64,000 nucleotides of DNA from Phanerodontia chrysosporium (taxonomy: Eukaryota > Basidiomycota > Agaricomycetes > Polyporales > Phanerochaetaceae): contig MJGA01000024.1 of NCBI GenBank assembly GCA_001910725.1, positions 186,001 to 250,000 of the forward strand, written 5' to 3'. The notes beneath the pieces are model-generated. The model was not told the DNA's origin and did no database searches. It saw nothing but the letters and a program-made list of their open reading frames with translations. A program made the translations under genes and the position numbers. This document shows positions 1 to 10,496 of this stretch, piece after piece (position 1 is the first letter of the stretch; each line of letters opens with the position of its first letter).

Positions 1-277
1 TCCGCGGGCTGTATAATTAGTCGCAAGGACCATTTTTCTGCAACGCAAACGATCCGTGCTTTGTCGTGCTGTGCATCTCTACTCACTCGCAATGTCGCTC
101 CGTCAACCCCACTGTGATATCCTGTGCCTAGCCATACTCATCTCAACTTCCATACGTCCGGAGATAGTGTTCGCGCCCCAAGTCGCGAGATCAGAGTGCT
201 TTTCAAAACACCTTCAAACACAGAGACAGAGACAGAGATGCGAGAAACGCACGAATACCCTCGACACCGTGCACGTC
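1..277. other. Intergenic / 3' flank, no gene seen
   Basis: No open frame here looks like protein. A short GAGACA-type simple repeat lies near 220-240. The stretch is the downstream flank of the MYND gene on the minus strand. Confidence 0.5.
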
Positions 278-1757
278 TCAGCCAGAAGGCTCCCCTCCGT
301 TCCCGTTCCCGGCCTCATCCTGCCTGGGCGCGGCTTGAGGCCCCTGGCAGATGCGAAGAAGCTCCGCGGCACCGTCGTCTCCGTACCTGTTCAGCATGGC
401 GCGGAAGAGCTTGACAGCTTTCTCATCAGCGGTGGACGCCAGCAGAGCAATGTCTGGGCCTGGTTCTGGCAACAGGAAGGACCTAGGCTGGGGTCGTATC
501 AGCTACGGTGCGACCTGGGAGTCTGTCGCGGTAACAGGACGTACGATACGCAAGTGCAAGTCGTTGTCGACATCTTCCCGGATGAAGAGATTGATTTCCC
601 TGGTCGGTAGTGAGCTCCGCCTGGACATGCGCGAGAAAATGAAGCATACATGAGATGAAATACGGGTCGCTCGATGATCCTGGCAGACAGCATATTGCTG
701 ACCGCGCAGAACTGCGTCGCTGTGGCACCCTCGATGTCCATGTGCAGGTTTATATAGTTTTCGGGATCGTTGGTGGCTCCGGTCCCGCCGTCTGCCCAGG
801 GCACCTGCTTCTTCTTCACGCTGCTAATCTGAAGCATGTACATCTGCGGGTCCTCGCCCGGCTTATGGACTGGGTCGGGGACCAAGGAGAAGCCAAAGTC
901 GAGCATCCAGGAAGCAGATCTGTCTGAGGCTGCCTTGTACGCGTTGTACACGCTCGCGGCATAGCTTTCGTAGTCGTCCCTGATGATAGGATGCACAGCA
1001 AAGGTGCGAAGCATACGTCCAAAGACGTCCTTCCGCATGTTATTCCGGTTGACGCGTTTACAGAACGCCTGGTGACGTGCCCTGGCAGCGTATATCATCA
1101 ATCGGCAAATGCGGTAGGTAGCGGACAAGAACGCACCGATCTTGGTGCTGACACTGGCCCTGTCGTGAGTCCGACATGGATCACGTCGTATGAGACAGAA
1201 AGCTCACTTCGACACTGCAATATATAACTTGCAAACACTTCGGAAGGTATTCCAATAAGCAATGGTCCAAGGGTGATACATGGGAAGCTACATACCTCAG
1301 AGCAGCGTTTCATGGACGGTCCCTGCATGCAGCGGTCCTGCGTGCAGTCAGGATGTTCGCAGAGCGCGGAAAGCTGCTTCATGAAATTACGAGTCTCATG
1401 AAACATATCCGCAAACCGCAGGCCCTCCTGGATCATGTCCTCCCGCCACATGCGGCGGCGGACAACTCTGCTCTGCTTGAGCGTGTCGTGGTCGGTGCTG
1501 TTGTACCCCTCGCCGAGCTCCCAGAGCTTCTCAGTCAAGTTCACGAGGTCGGCACCGCAGCCGTCGCCCGGAACGCCGTTGGAGGCAAGCAGCTTCGCGA
1601 GGTCGTGCTGAGGTCGGCGAGGAGCCGTGTGGGGAGCGCGCGGCGCTACAACGCGGCCTCTGTTCTTCCCGGTGTATACGTTGTGGCGTGACGGAGGGTG
1701 GCGGGTCCGTGGGGTGTTCGCGAAATGGTGTTGCAGCTCGAGGCTACAAAACCCTTG
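278..1757 (-). CDS. MYND-type zinc-finger protein (5' end unresolved)
   Basis: Minus-strand multi-exon gene. Proposed exons, in transcription order: from about 1757 to 1296, 1153-1137, 1081-650, 599-545 and 487-278; each boundary has a GT/AG and keeps frame. The finger is assembled across two introns and ends CSECQHQDRARHQAFC, matching the last MYND ligands C-x2-C...H-x3-C; an upstream CEHPDCTQDRC supplies further ligands. The usual Trp after the Asp is replaced by Arg. The rest of the protein has no domain I recognise. MYND fingers normally mediate protein-protein contacts. No in-frame ATG is visible before the frame closes at 1758, so a first exon further upstream is likely; the 142-nt intron at 1295-1154 is the weakest junction. 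Confidence 0.6.
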
Positions 1758-2556
1758 TTAGTACCCGCGGACGAATATTTGTAGTTGGCCAAGCATCTCC
1801 TGACTGGTGCATTAGTAGCCCCTGACTGTCAAACTGCGAATGTGGCGCACCTTGATCTCTCCCCCTGTTCGGAGCCTCCGACTGAACAGTATGATCCATG
1901 CGCCCGCAAAATTCTTACAGCCATTCTAGGCGTGCATCTCACGCTCTCCATTAGTACAAGGGACGTGAGTTGCTCGGCTATGTATGCTCTCTACTGGAGC
2001 GGCCGCTCGTGTGCGTTTCAACACGACGGCTCTCCGAACGTGTCTGGATAGATGACGCCCTTCAGCGCAACGTTCTAGACCAGCCACCGTGTCTTCAAAC
2101 TGGCGATTGTGAAGATAGACGACGTAGTTAGTGGACCGCAGACCTAGTGGCAGGCTTCTCGGGCAACGTCGCAGGGCCAGGAACTGATTGCCGTCTGGTG
2201 ATCGCATCCAGTAGACACTGACGACTGCAGAGGTACGGAATCGGTGGGTCACTTCGCTGCCGGAGGGCGCGGCAGCGCCGCGACTCTGCTCGAGGGACCA
2301 GTCGAAGTGATATCGCGTTACCGACGGACTCAAGACTTCTCATGGGCAAACGAGATAACTTAGAAGCAAAAATACATGCGGCATGTCGTGTTCATGGAAT
2401 GCATAGTGAACATGCAAAGTGGATATGGCAAGGGCATGGCGAGCCGCGGCCAAGCCGGTTTTGACTCTACATCCCGCGCAAAAGTGCAGAGCAAACAACC
2501 CTCCCCTCAGAATCCAGCGCGAACCCAGAAAGTCTCCTCGACACCACGAAAGCAGC
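1758..2556. other. Intergenic, no gene seen
   Basis: About 0.8 kb between the MYND gene and the eL14 gene, both on minus. It must hold the promoter and possibly the first exon of the MYND gene. I see no convincing coding frame. Confidence 0.4.
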
Positions 2557-3351
2557 TTATGCCTTCTTGGCGGCGCGGACGGCCTTGTGCACACGGTCCG
2601 CCCGCTGCTTCTTCGCGACCATAACGACGAAGCGCTGGAAGTCGGTGAGTGACCGCCTCTTGGCGATGGCGGCGCGGCGCTGAGCGAAAGCGGACTTCTC
2701 CCACTTCTCAACGATGGCCTCCTTCTCGAGCTGCTTCTTGATGACACCGGAGCCGGCCGCGCGGGGAGCTTCGTGAGGCGGAGGGGAGTGAGGGTCAGGT
2801 GGCGGTAGGGGAACGCCTGGCGGGGGACACCAGTTGTTGGGCCGTCGATGATTGCCTGTAGCAGCGCGAACAACTTCAGTGGATGTCGCAAGGTTGAGAC
2901 GCTTCAGCGAGACGCACCCGGTTGTGGTCAATGATCTCAGCAATGACGGCGATGCGACCTTCCTGAGGGCCGGACCTGAGGAGGACAACTGGACACAACG
3001 CAAAATCGTCAGTTTCTTGGGTTTCACAGTGTCGTGTTGTTGCTGGACGTACCCCGTCCGACCTCGACGAAGCGCTGGAAGTTTGACTCTGTGGCCTGCA
3101 AACAACGCAAAGCGTATCAGCAACAAGTCCAAAGCTCACCAATGGGACCCTTCTGGATGCTGCTGTCGTGCCCAGGCCCCCCGAAGCCCTCCCGTAAAGC
3201 CCTGACCGAATCCCGCCTCATCCGCGCGACCGTACCCTCATCCACCTGACCCGGCCCCCATCCACCCCCGAAACCAGCCTTTCCACCACTCATTTTGCCA
3301 CGAACAGCTCCAGCATGGGTCCTAGACGCAAATCGTGCTGCTCACCGGCAT
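2557..3351 (-). CDS. RPL14: 60S ribosomal protein eL14 (RPL14), with an apparent 1-nt frameshift
   Basis: Component of the large cytosolic ribosomal subunit. Exons: 3351-3346 (ATG CCG only), 3095-3053, 2988-2918 and 2855-2557. The spliced reading begins MPATESNFQRFVEVGRVV and continues through LLRSGPQEGRIAVIAEI, IDGPTTGVPRQAFPYRHLTL and the basic tail ending VHKAVRAAKKA, the normal order for eukaryotic L14. Around 2763-2766 the frame changes between ...LRLTKLP and RAAGSGVIKK. Both sides are conserved and no splice sites fit, so one C (minus strand) appears to be missing from a four-base run. Many-intron ribosomal genes with a tiny first exon are usual in basidiomycetes. It is divergent from the F-box gene to the right. 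Confidence 0.85.
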
Positions 3352-3756
3352 GGTGTGTCTTGAGGCTGTCGATGTCGAGGATTCCCTTCTTGCCGCTGTT
3401 GGTAGCTTGATTGGGCAAGCGTGCGAAATGTCTGTCACGTGGTCATCTGGGCGCCAACAATCCCGACGCCCGCCTCTCCCGCCTTCCTTGCTTGCGCCCG
3501 TACCTCCACCTCTGCCGACTTATCCTCGCGCAACTGAGCTAGACATCGTCTCTCTCTTTCCGGTGGTCTCCTCCCTTCTCAATTATCACACCCTTTGGTC
3601 TTGAAAATGGCACTGCCGCTGTGGGCCAGATTCGGTTTGCGATCAACCACGCGGTCCTTCGGGACCGTGTCAATTCAACGAGCGTCACGCTCGCTGAGGC
3701 TTGATACGAGGCCATAGGTTTCCTTGTCTCTCGAGGAGCCTCCTCAGCCAGCAGCC

Positions 3757-5656
3757 ATGTCATCTCGAGTCAAATCGAAGGTGTCGAGGGCGTCGGCGGC
3801 ACCGAAGGCAACGCGGGGGAAGACTTTGCGCTCGGTCGACACGAACCCCTCGGCGTACGACCGAACTGACCCGTTCACCGCGCTCAACACGCTCTTGAAG
3901 CTCCTCGTCTCGCTCCCAACGCGCGTCGGCGGGTGCCAGTTCCGGCTCACGCCCGCAGAGCACGCGCTCTCGCTGCACCTGCTCGGCATCGTCGAGCCGT
4001 TCGTCGGTGTCGCGGAGTCACAGCGCTCGTTCACGCGCCAGCCCACCGAGTTGCTCGACGCGATCGTCGGGCACGTCGACGCGAAGCAGGACCTCCTGTC
4101 CCTCGCGCTCTCGTGCAAACGCATGCACGCGGTCGTGTTCCCCCGCCACTTTGAGTATCGCGTTATCCGCGGCAAGGTCAGCTCGCTCCGGCTGTGGAAC
4201 CACCTCATTGTCAACCGGTCCCTCGCGCGTAACGTACGCGTCTTGGAGGTCCTGGACGAAAGGGCATCTGCGCAAGAGGTGCTCCCGTCGGGCATCTCGA
4301 CCACGGACACGGATCTGGAGTCCACGGACGATGAGCTCGGCATTCATGTAAAGCACGAACGGCTCTTGGTCTCGGCTTTGTCTAGGATGTCCACTCTGCG
4401 TTCGTTCACCTGGTCATGCAACCACTCCCCGATCTCTATGGAGCAAGTCTGGCCGACTCTGCTGAAATGCCAGACATTGAACCACATCGAGATCAACGAC
4501 AACTTGCTGTTCGCAGCGAGGGATGAGGAAAGAGCTGGCGAGCGTAGCAGGAAACCTAATGTCGTACGTCACCCCGTATCTAAGGTGGTGTCCTTGGCTA
4601 AGTGGACAACAGCTTCCTGATTTGCGGGTAGTCTCGTTGAAGTCCACGAAGCATACATTCGGCGCAACAAAGACTCCATCGCTGACGCGTGTATCGACTA
4701 TGCTGAACAACTGCCCGAATCTTGAGGTTGGTCATTGACAAATTGCCTGCGACACGAGATCTCATCATGCCCTAGGATCTTACTGTTGGTTATTCTCAGC
4801 GCCGCGGAGGAGATTACCTGAACCCTGTTGCTGACGACCTTCTGCTCTGTGGTCGCTGGCCACAACTCCGGTCTCTCTCGCTTACGAACTTGTGGTGCTC
4901 GCCACAGACCGGGTTAAACATCACCGCGTCGTTCCTCGCTGCGCACGCCAACTTGCAGGTCCTCCACCTCGACGTCTCGCTCGGCATCGCGGGGCCGCTC
5001 GTCCTCCCACCTAATGTGCTTCCGCGCTTGCGCGAACTGCGCAGCAACCGCGAGTTTGCTAGCGCCCTGCTGCACTCGCCCTGTTCCGCGGACGGCGGGC
5101 GACCGCTCGAGGTGCTTAAGGGTGTGAAGCTGAGCGGCAGTGGATGGGATGACCGCTTCCTCCTGGGCCTGCGTTCTGTAGGTGCGAGCATGCGGCGCAT
5201 CGAACTAGCGGGTTGGAACGAAGTCGAGGACATGAAGCGGCTCGTTGCATGCGTTCCGAAGCTTGTCTGGCTGGACGTCGGGAAACGCACGAATGCGGCG
5301 CCGCCACGGCATCGTCTGCACCCGCCAACTTGGTAAGTGGTAGTCAGGGCGGATAGAGTGCCTGACTGACGCTTGTGTAGGCGGAGTGGCTCTCCGTGCT
5401 GTCGCCGCTGAGCGAGCTTACGACATTCCACGGCGTCCGCTTCTTCTATGAGGTGTCCACGACGGACACCACGAGCGCCGCCTCCCTCTCTGAACGCAGC
5501 CGTCTCCGCAAGAACGAAGAGATCGCGTCCACGCTCGTGTGGAAGTGCGCGAAGCTTCGCCGCGTCGACTACTGGGAGGAGGGCACCGGAAAGGTCATCG
5601 TCCTCGTGCGTGACGGCGAGAAGGCGAAGTTTGAAGTTCGGCGGGTCAAAGCCTGA
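3757..5656 (+). CDS. F-box protein (copy 1) with leucine-rich tail
   Basis: Exons 3757-4563, 4613-4726, 4800-5332 and 5381-5656, all with clean GT-AG borders (for example GTACGT after 4563 and GTAAGT after 5332). After a basic N-terminus the segment PTELLDAIVGHVDAKQDLLS followed by CKRMHAVVFPRHFEYRV is an F-box, the module that docks substrate adaptors to SKP1 in SCF ubiquitin ligases. The rest is a series of irregular leucine-rich units, as in the expanded agaricomycete F-box families. Near 5281-5297 the frame shifts by one base between ...WLDVG and ECGAATASSAPANL; a missing G in a GGG run would repair it. The start was chosen as the first in-frame ATG; the longer frame upstream uses no ATG. 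The target is unknown. Confidence 0.75.
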
Positions 5657-6549
5657 ACTTTGTGCGTACAATCGCTATGCTATCAAACAAGACACGGATG
5701 GATGGAACGATGTATACTTGCTTGTATTATTAGAGTTTAAACGGAAATTGCACAGGTATTTCACTGTACAGGAATACCTGCTATTGTTTGTCTCCACGTG
5801 TGTTACACTAAGACATCGTGGCGTTTGTATCACAGACACAATGAGACTAGCAGTGTTCTCCTACTCATTCGCGAGAAGGTATAGGAAACGTAGGGAGCGT
5901 GCACAGAGACTTGAAGGCAATGTTGACGCTGCCTATCTGAGCTCGCCGACGTCGTGGCGTGGAAACATAGCGCGCTTCACGCGGCGTGACTTGCTGTTCC
6001 AGGCCTCGCTTTCGCGTCCCTCGTCTTCTCTCGCTTGGCTCTGATTGCGTTAACTTGCTACCTGCGACATGATGTGACCTCCGCATGCATGCCTGGTCAC
6101 ACTGTATCCAGTGCAAGAAGCCCCGTCTAGGCAGAGAGGCCCACACCGTACTGGGCGATTCACCGTCGAAAAAATCTTCGGATACGGTTATACAGATTTG
6201 GACATAGGAGTCGGTCGTCGGTCGTCTATAGCTACGCCCGCCTCGGGGCTATACAGGAATCTCGCGGTCACAAAGCACACCGCGTAGGCAGAGCCTACGG
6301 TCAACGGTCGTATGACGAAGCGAGGCCGTCGTGCGAAGCTGACCGGCAGATCATCTGGTGCGAACACTGGACATAGAGAAGACACACACAAAACAGGGCG
6401 AGTCGTTTCTCAGGGTGCGACAGATGACGCGAGACTCTGGCACTTTCTATCTGGGCGAGTGGTGCGCAGCAGGGTGGGAGCGCGTATATGAAGAGAGGGG
6501 AATCGGCCAAGGTCAGCACCGCGACAGTCGAACCTCTGCCACCCACACC
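5657..6549. other. Intergenic, no gene seen
   Basis: About 0.9 kb between two plus-strand genes. It holds the 3' flank of the F-box gene and the promoter of the MDR gene. The long frames crossing it have no domain-like composition. Confidence 0.5.
6485..6490 (+). promoter_or_regulatory. TATA-like element of the MDR oxidoreductase gene
   Basis: A TATATG core inside GCGTATATGAAG, about 60 nt before the start ATG at 6550; spacing fits a core promoter. Inference from sequence only. Confidence 0.4.
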
Positions 6550-7805
6550 ATGTCTACCCATCGCGCCGTTGCCATTACCGCTATCGGATCGCTAGAGGTC
6601 ATTGACCTGCCAACGCCGTCTCCCGGGCCCGACGAAGTGCTCATCCATGTGCGCTACGCCACGCTCATCCCCTTCGACGAGTATCAGCTCGATACGGGCT
6701 TTGCACTGTCCCCAGGTGACTACCCGCGGGTCGTGGGCTTTGCAAGTGCAGGATATGTGAAGACAGTCGGATCGAATGTGAGCGACCTGAAGGAAGGTGA
6801 CAAGGTACGCATTCTGCTTCGTCGCACAAGCTCAGTTCGTCCTAACTCCAGACAGGTCACGGCCTACAACTTTCCCGATACAAAGAACAAAGCTGCACAG
6901 GAGTACACAATTGTACCGCGAGCGCTGGTAGCAAAGGTGAGCCACGGAGACAACGTTTTCTATGGCTGTCGTGCTCATCCATCTTGTCCTAGGTGCCCGA
7001 GTCGACTCCCTTACACGAAGCAGCGTCCATCACGGACAACTATACCACGGCCATGTACACCGTCTTCGGTAGCCCAAACCTCGCGCTGCCGGTGCCTCCA
7101 TCCCTCGGTTTCGCGTCTAATGTACCCGAGCGTGCACCCGTGGACCTGTCCGCCCCAACACTCGTCTACGGCGCCGGCTCGTCCGCGGGGCAGTTCCTGC
7201 TCCAGGCCCTGCGCATCGCGGGCTTCACGAACATCTTCGCGGTCGCCTCGAGCCACCACCACGCCTTCCTTCGCACGCTCGGCGCGACGCAGACGTTTGA
7301 CTACCACGCCCCTGATGCCGCCGCGCAGATCCGCGCCGCCGTCGGCGCGACCGCACACGGGCGCTTCGCGGTCGCCGTGGACCCGATCGCGGCGCGCTCG
7401 AGCTTGACACTCCTCGCCGAGGTGCTCGTGCCCACGGCGGCGCCCGACGCCCCGACGCGACTCGCGGTGCTCGCGCCGTTCAAGGACGGCGACAACGTCA
7501 CGAACGCGCCCGACAGCGCGATGCACTTCACGCCCCCGCCGTGGCTCGACGCGCTGCTTGCGGGCAGTGCCGTGCGCCTGCTGCCCGTCTACACCTTCCA
7601 GATTCACAACGACGCGTTCTCGCGCGAGAACATCGTCCCCGTGATGCTCCCGCGCCTCCTCGAAACTGGCGAGATACACCCTAACCCTGTTCGCCTCATG
7701 AACGAGGGAAATGTGCTCGAGCGCGTGAACGCGGGGTTGGAGCTGCTGAGGAAGAACAGGGTCAGCGGGGAGAAGGTTGTCGTGGACTTGCAGTTCGATG
7801 CATAG
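6550..7805 (+). CDS. Zinc-independent MDR-family oxidoreductase (trans-enoyl reductase / ToxD-like)
   Basis: Exons 6550-6804, 6856-6936 and 6993-7805. The product begins MSTHRAVAITAIGSLEVIDL and follows the medium-chain dehydrogenase/reductase plan: an N-terminal GroES-like half (HVRYATLIPFDEYQLDTG, YPRVVGFASAGYV, EGDKV) and a Rossmann half with the nucleotide-binding turn VYGAGSSAGQFLLQALRIAG. I see none of the Cys/His zinc ligands of classical alcohol dehydrogenases, so it fits the zinc-free branch with enoyl reductases and quinone oxidoreductases, probably NADPH-dependent. Such enzymes occur alone or with polyketide genes; no synthase is nearby, so the substrate cannot be inferred. The start ATG has a good ACACC context. 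Confidence 0.8.
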
Positions 7806-8203
7806 GTGACTTGGTAATGTTGTATTTATGACCACAAAGACCGGGATAACGACGCAAGTCTTCAGTGTAATTCTGTACGAAGGACATATCATCCTCGCGT
7901 CGCCACGTAGCTGCATGGTGAGCCCTGGTAGTGCTGCTGATGGGTTACCGTTCTTGCGATCCCGAACCTCTCTCTACCTCTCTATCATCCTCGGACTCAC
8001 GGCACCTATAATGCAGAGCTCATTTAACCCTGTCGGTCGCGCTGGATCTCCGGCCCTCCGAGGGCACGGGCTCCAAGTATCGTCGCCGAGGGCATTATTA
8101 TCTCTGATGGTTGATCTGCCGCATGGCGAGACCTATATACTTATTGTTAGGGAGACAGTTCAACCCACGCAGAGAACGCATTCCTCTCCCCCCATGCTGT
8201 GAG
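7806..8203. other. Intergenic and promoter of DUF6533 copy A
   Basis: About 0.4 kb with no coding frame. The only recognisable element is the TATATA box near its right end, listed separately. Confidence 0.5.
8134..8139 (+). promoter_or_regulatory. TATA box of DUF6533 copy A
   Basis: TATATA, 64 nt upstream of the ATG at 8204. All four plus-strand copies have such a box 47-87 nt before their ATG. Confidence 0.5.
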
Positions 8204-9900
8204 ATGGCGGGCGTGTCAGCAGACGAAATCGCGACGCTACAAGCGTAGTGAGTGCTACGCGCAAACTACTCGACGTTAACGCCCGTCTGACGTGTCGTTC
8301 ATACGTTCATCAGCCAGTCTTCGACATATATCGATTGCAGTTTGCTGTGTATGCTTGCTGCATTGTTGAACCTGGGAGATCACTGAACTTGCTCGCATAG
8401 GCCTAGTCATCTACGAGTTCATCATCACCTTTGAGCAGGAGGTGTCCTGCATATGGACGAGAAAGCTTACGGCCACTTCGCTGCTGCTGCTGTTCACGCG
8501 ATGGACAATGGTTCTCAGCGAGGTCATCGTCTGGATACCCTTCGAGTGTGAGCAATTCTGCTGCCCGTTTCATCACAAGCGCGTCTCACATAGTTTTGCA
8601 TATCTTCAAGGAGCTGATTGAACTTCCATCTGAGTACTAGATACTGACGATAGACAGCTCTGCCTGCGTTGCGTACTACACGATACGCCAGCTACTCTTC
8701 TTTTTTGCGTACGCGCAGGTTGCCTGTGAGTCCGCTTCTCGAAACAGGCTTTGCTTTATGCTGACGTACTTCCCTAGTGCTCTCAGGCCTGCGGGTGTAC
8801 GCGCTGTGGCACAACTCGCAGCTACGATTCCTGTTTCTCGCCGTTGTTCTCCTCCTGGGCTCTGTGCCGATCTGGACGAACGCCGTATGTAGCACAAGGT
8901 CCGCTTTCATCGTCGGCTGAAGCCTCGTCATGTTTTAGTATAGGTGGTCTGTGACGTCCATCGCATATTACGGACCACCTTTTGATACCTGCAATATCTC
9001 TATCGCAATCACTCAGAAGACTAATGACGGGTGTGTACCATGCTTCCTTCGGGTTGTCTTCCCCTAACAGACAGAATTCCAGGAGTAAGTCTGTTATAAT
9101 CGATATCGTAGCGTCGCCGTGTCAAATGAGCTTTTAGTGCTCTATTTCACCCGGAGCAGCGCAATCGCTGTCGATGTGATTGTGCTTGCTCTGACGTGGG
9201 CGAAGACTTTCCAGCACTGGAGACAGTCACGCCTAGTCAGCCAAACAATGTCAGTCTCCAGCTTATTCATAAGAGACGGTACGTTTCTCTTGTGACCTTC
9301 CGTTCTGCGAAACCTCATTATTATGACGCAGGGACTTTGTACTTTGCGTGAGTACGCCGAAGATATCGCGGGACAGCACCAAATATAACTCCCGCCAGAA
9401 TGCTCCTCGCTATGAACGTCGCCCAAGTGCTGACCTACTCCAGGGCTAACGACTATTACGTAAGCAGATCGATATCATGTAATATCTTGCCTCTTGCTGA
9501 CCTTGCGCAGGGCAACTCTGCAAATACCTTCCTCCAAAATATCGTGAGACGTGCTGGTCTGTCTGACACCCCACCCATCTGACGCACCACGTCCCAGCCG
9601 CCGATTCTCGTGCAGCGGTTCATGCTGAACCTCCGCGCATTCAGCGGTCCCGGGCGCGCAGACTCTGGCGAGTCCGACGCAGCCCACTTCTCGCGCTTCT
9701 CGATCAGCTTCAGGGTCCCGTCCGACTTCCTCGGGAACATTGGCGAGCCGCTGGGCAGGAGCAGCCATGACCTGCTGAGTGAGGGCGAGGATGACGCTGC
9801 TACGGAGTGGAGCACTACCAATGTCGACAGCTCAGGGTCGGAAGGCGGGACGCTTGGAAGTGGGGTCGTCGAATCCGGGGAAGTTGACTTGGCCTGCTGA
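8204..9900 (+). CDS. DUF6533-domain membrane protein, copy A
   Basis: Many short exons. The first codes for MAGVSADEIATLQ. The exon at 8401-8547 carries the DUF6533 core VIYEFIITFEQEVSCIW followed by TSLLLLFTRWTMVL. Later blocks are LSGLRVYALW plus a hydrophobic helix, VLYFTRSSAIAVDVIVL, WAKTFQHWRQ, FIRDGTLYF, LAMNVAQVLTYS, and the last exon with PPILVQRFMLNLR and FSRFSISFRVPSDFLGNIGE. Several hydrophobic segments in the first two thirds indicate a multi-pass membrane protein; the acidic, Ser-rich C-terminal ~70 residues look soluble. The family is expanded in agaricomycetes and has no established function. No frame break was found. Exact exon ends in the middle are approximate. Confidence 0.75.
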
Positions 9901-10194
9901 GGAAAGCGTCACAAAGCCCTGCAATCTTGCAGTGAGTCACATGGTCTCTTGTAGAAGTCATGTATTTAACACATGCTGGGCTGATTCTTCTACAGATCAG
10001 GTTCATGCTCAGACGACCCGTTGACACCCAGCCGTGCAGCTCTAGACCTCGTCGGCTTTGGCATTCAAGGTACCCCTTGACGCGTCATAAAATGTATCTA
10101 TTCCTTTTCTTCTCGCCAAACGCGTGTGTATCACGCTGCTACGATACAAGTCGACATATTAAGCCTATCAGACATCGCGCTGGCCGGGCTCGCA

Positions 10195-10312
10195 AGGTCC
10201 ACAGAGAACGCGTGTCCTCGCTGTCGTGGAGCGTCGTCGCTGGCTCCTAGGTGGCAGCCGCCATCGCCCTCGTGCGCAAGCGGCTCGCCGATGTTCCCGA
10301 GGAAGTCGGGTG
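10195..10312 (-). pseudogene. Scrap of a DUF6533 gene 3' end (closest to copy C)
   Basis: On the minus strand this reads CCGACTTCCTCGGGAACATC and continues through codons for EPLAHEGDGG. It follows, base for base with scattered changes, the 3' part of the last exon of copy C at about 17245-17365, including the later GACGACGCTxCACGACAGCG stretch. The start of the gene and the motif RFMLNLR are absent. It cannot encode a working protein and is best read as a duplicated fragment. Confidence 0.7.
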
Positions 10313-10330
10313 AGACGCTGCATGTTCGTC

Positions 10331-10496
10331 AAGCTGAGGCCCGACGTTGCCTGGTGAACCGCGTTCGCCGTCGCGCACGCGGGGACCGAGCGCCTCTGCG
10401 ATTTGGATAAAGAAGCGCGACTCGTGCAGGGCTCCAAGTGCCTCCAAATATTTTGTGAAGGACGGACAGAGGCGGTCGTAGACCTCGTGCCTGCTG
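10331..10496 (-). pseudogene. Scrap of a TauD/TfdA dioxygenase gene
   Basis: The minus-strand frame EVYDRLCPSFTKYLEALGAL, then HESRFFIQIAEALGPRVRDG and ERGSPGNVGPQL, matches the exon of the intact dioxygenase at 48952-49117 with few changes (EVYDRLSPSFAKYLETLEAV in the intact gene). Similarity begins close to the 3' splice site of that exon. Both the HxD metal motif and the distal histidine are missing, so this is a dead fragment. It abuts the DUF6533 scrap in the same orientation, 18 nt apart. Confidence 0.75.

Noticed and set aside
7011..7916. 301-codon minus-strand ORF antisense to the MDR oxidoreductase
   Set aside because: It is the shadow of the GC-rich coding strand; the sense frame carries clear family motifs.
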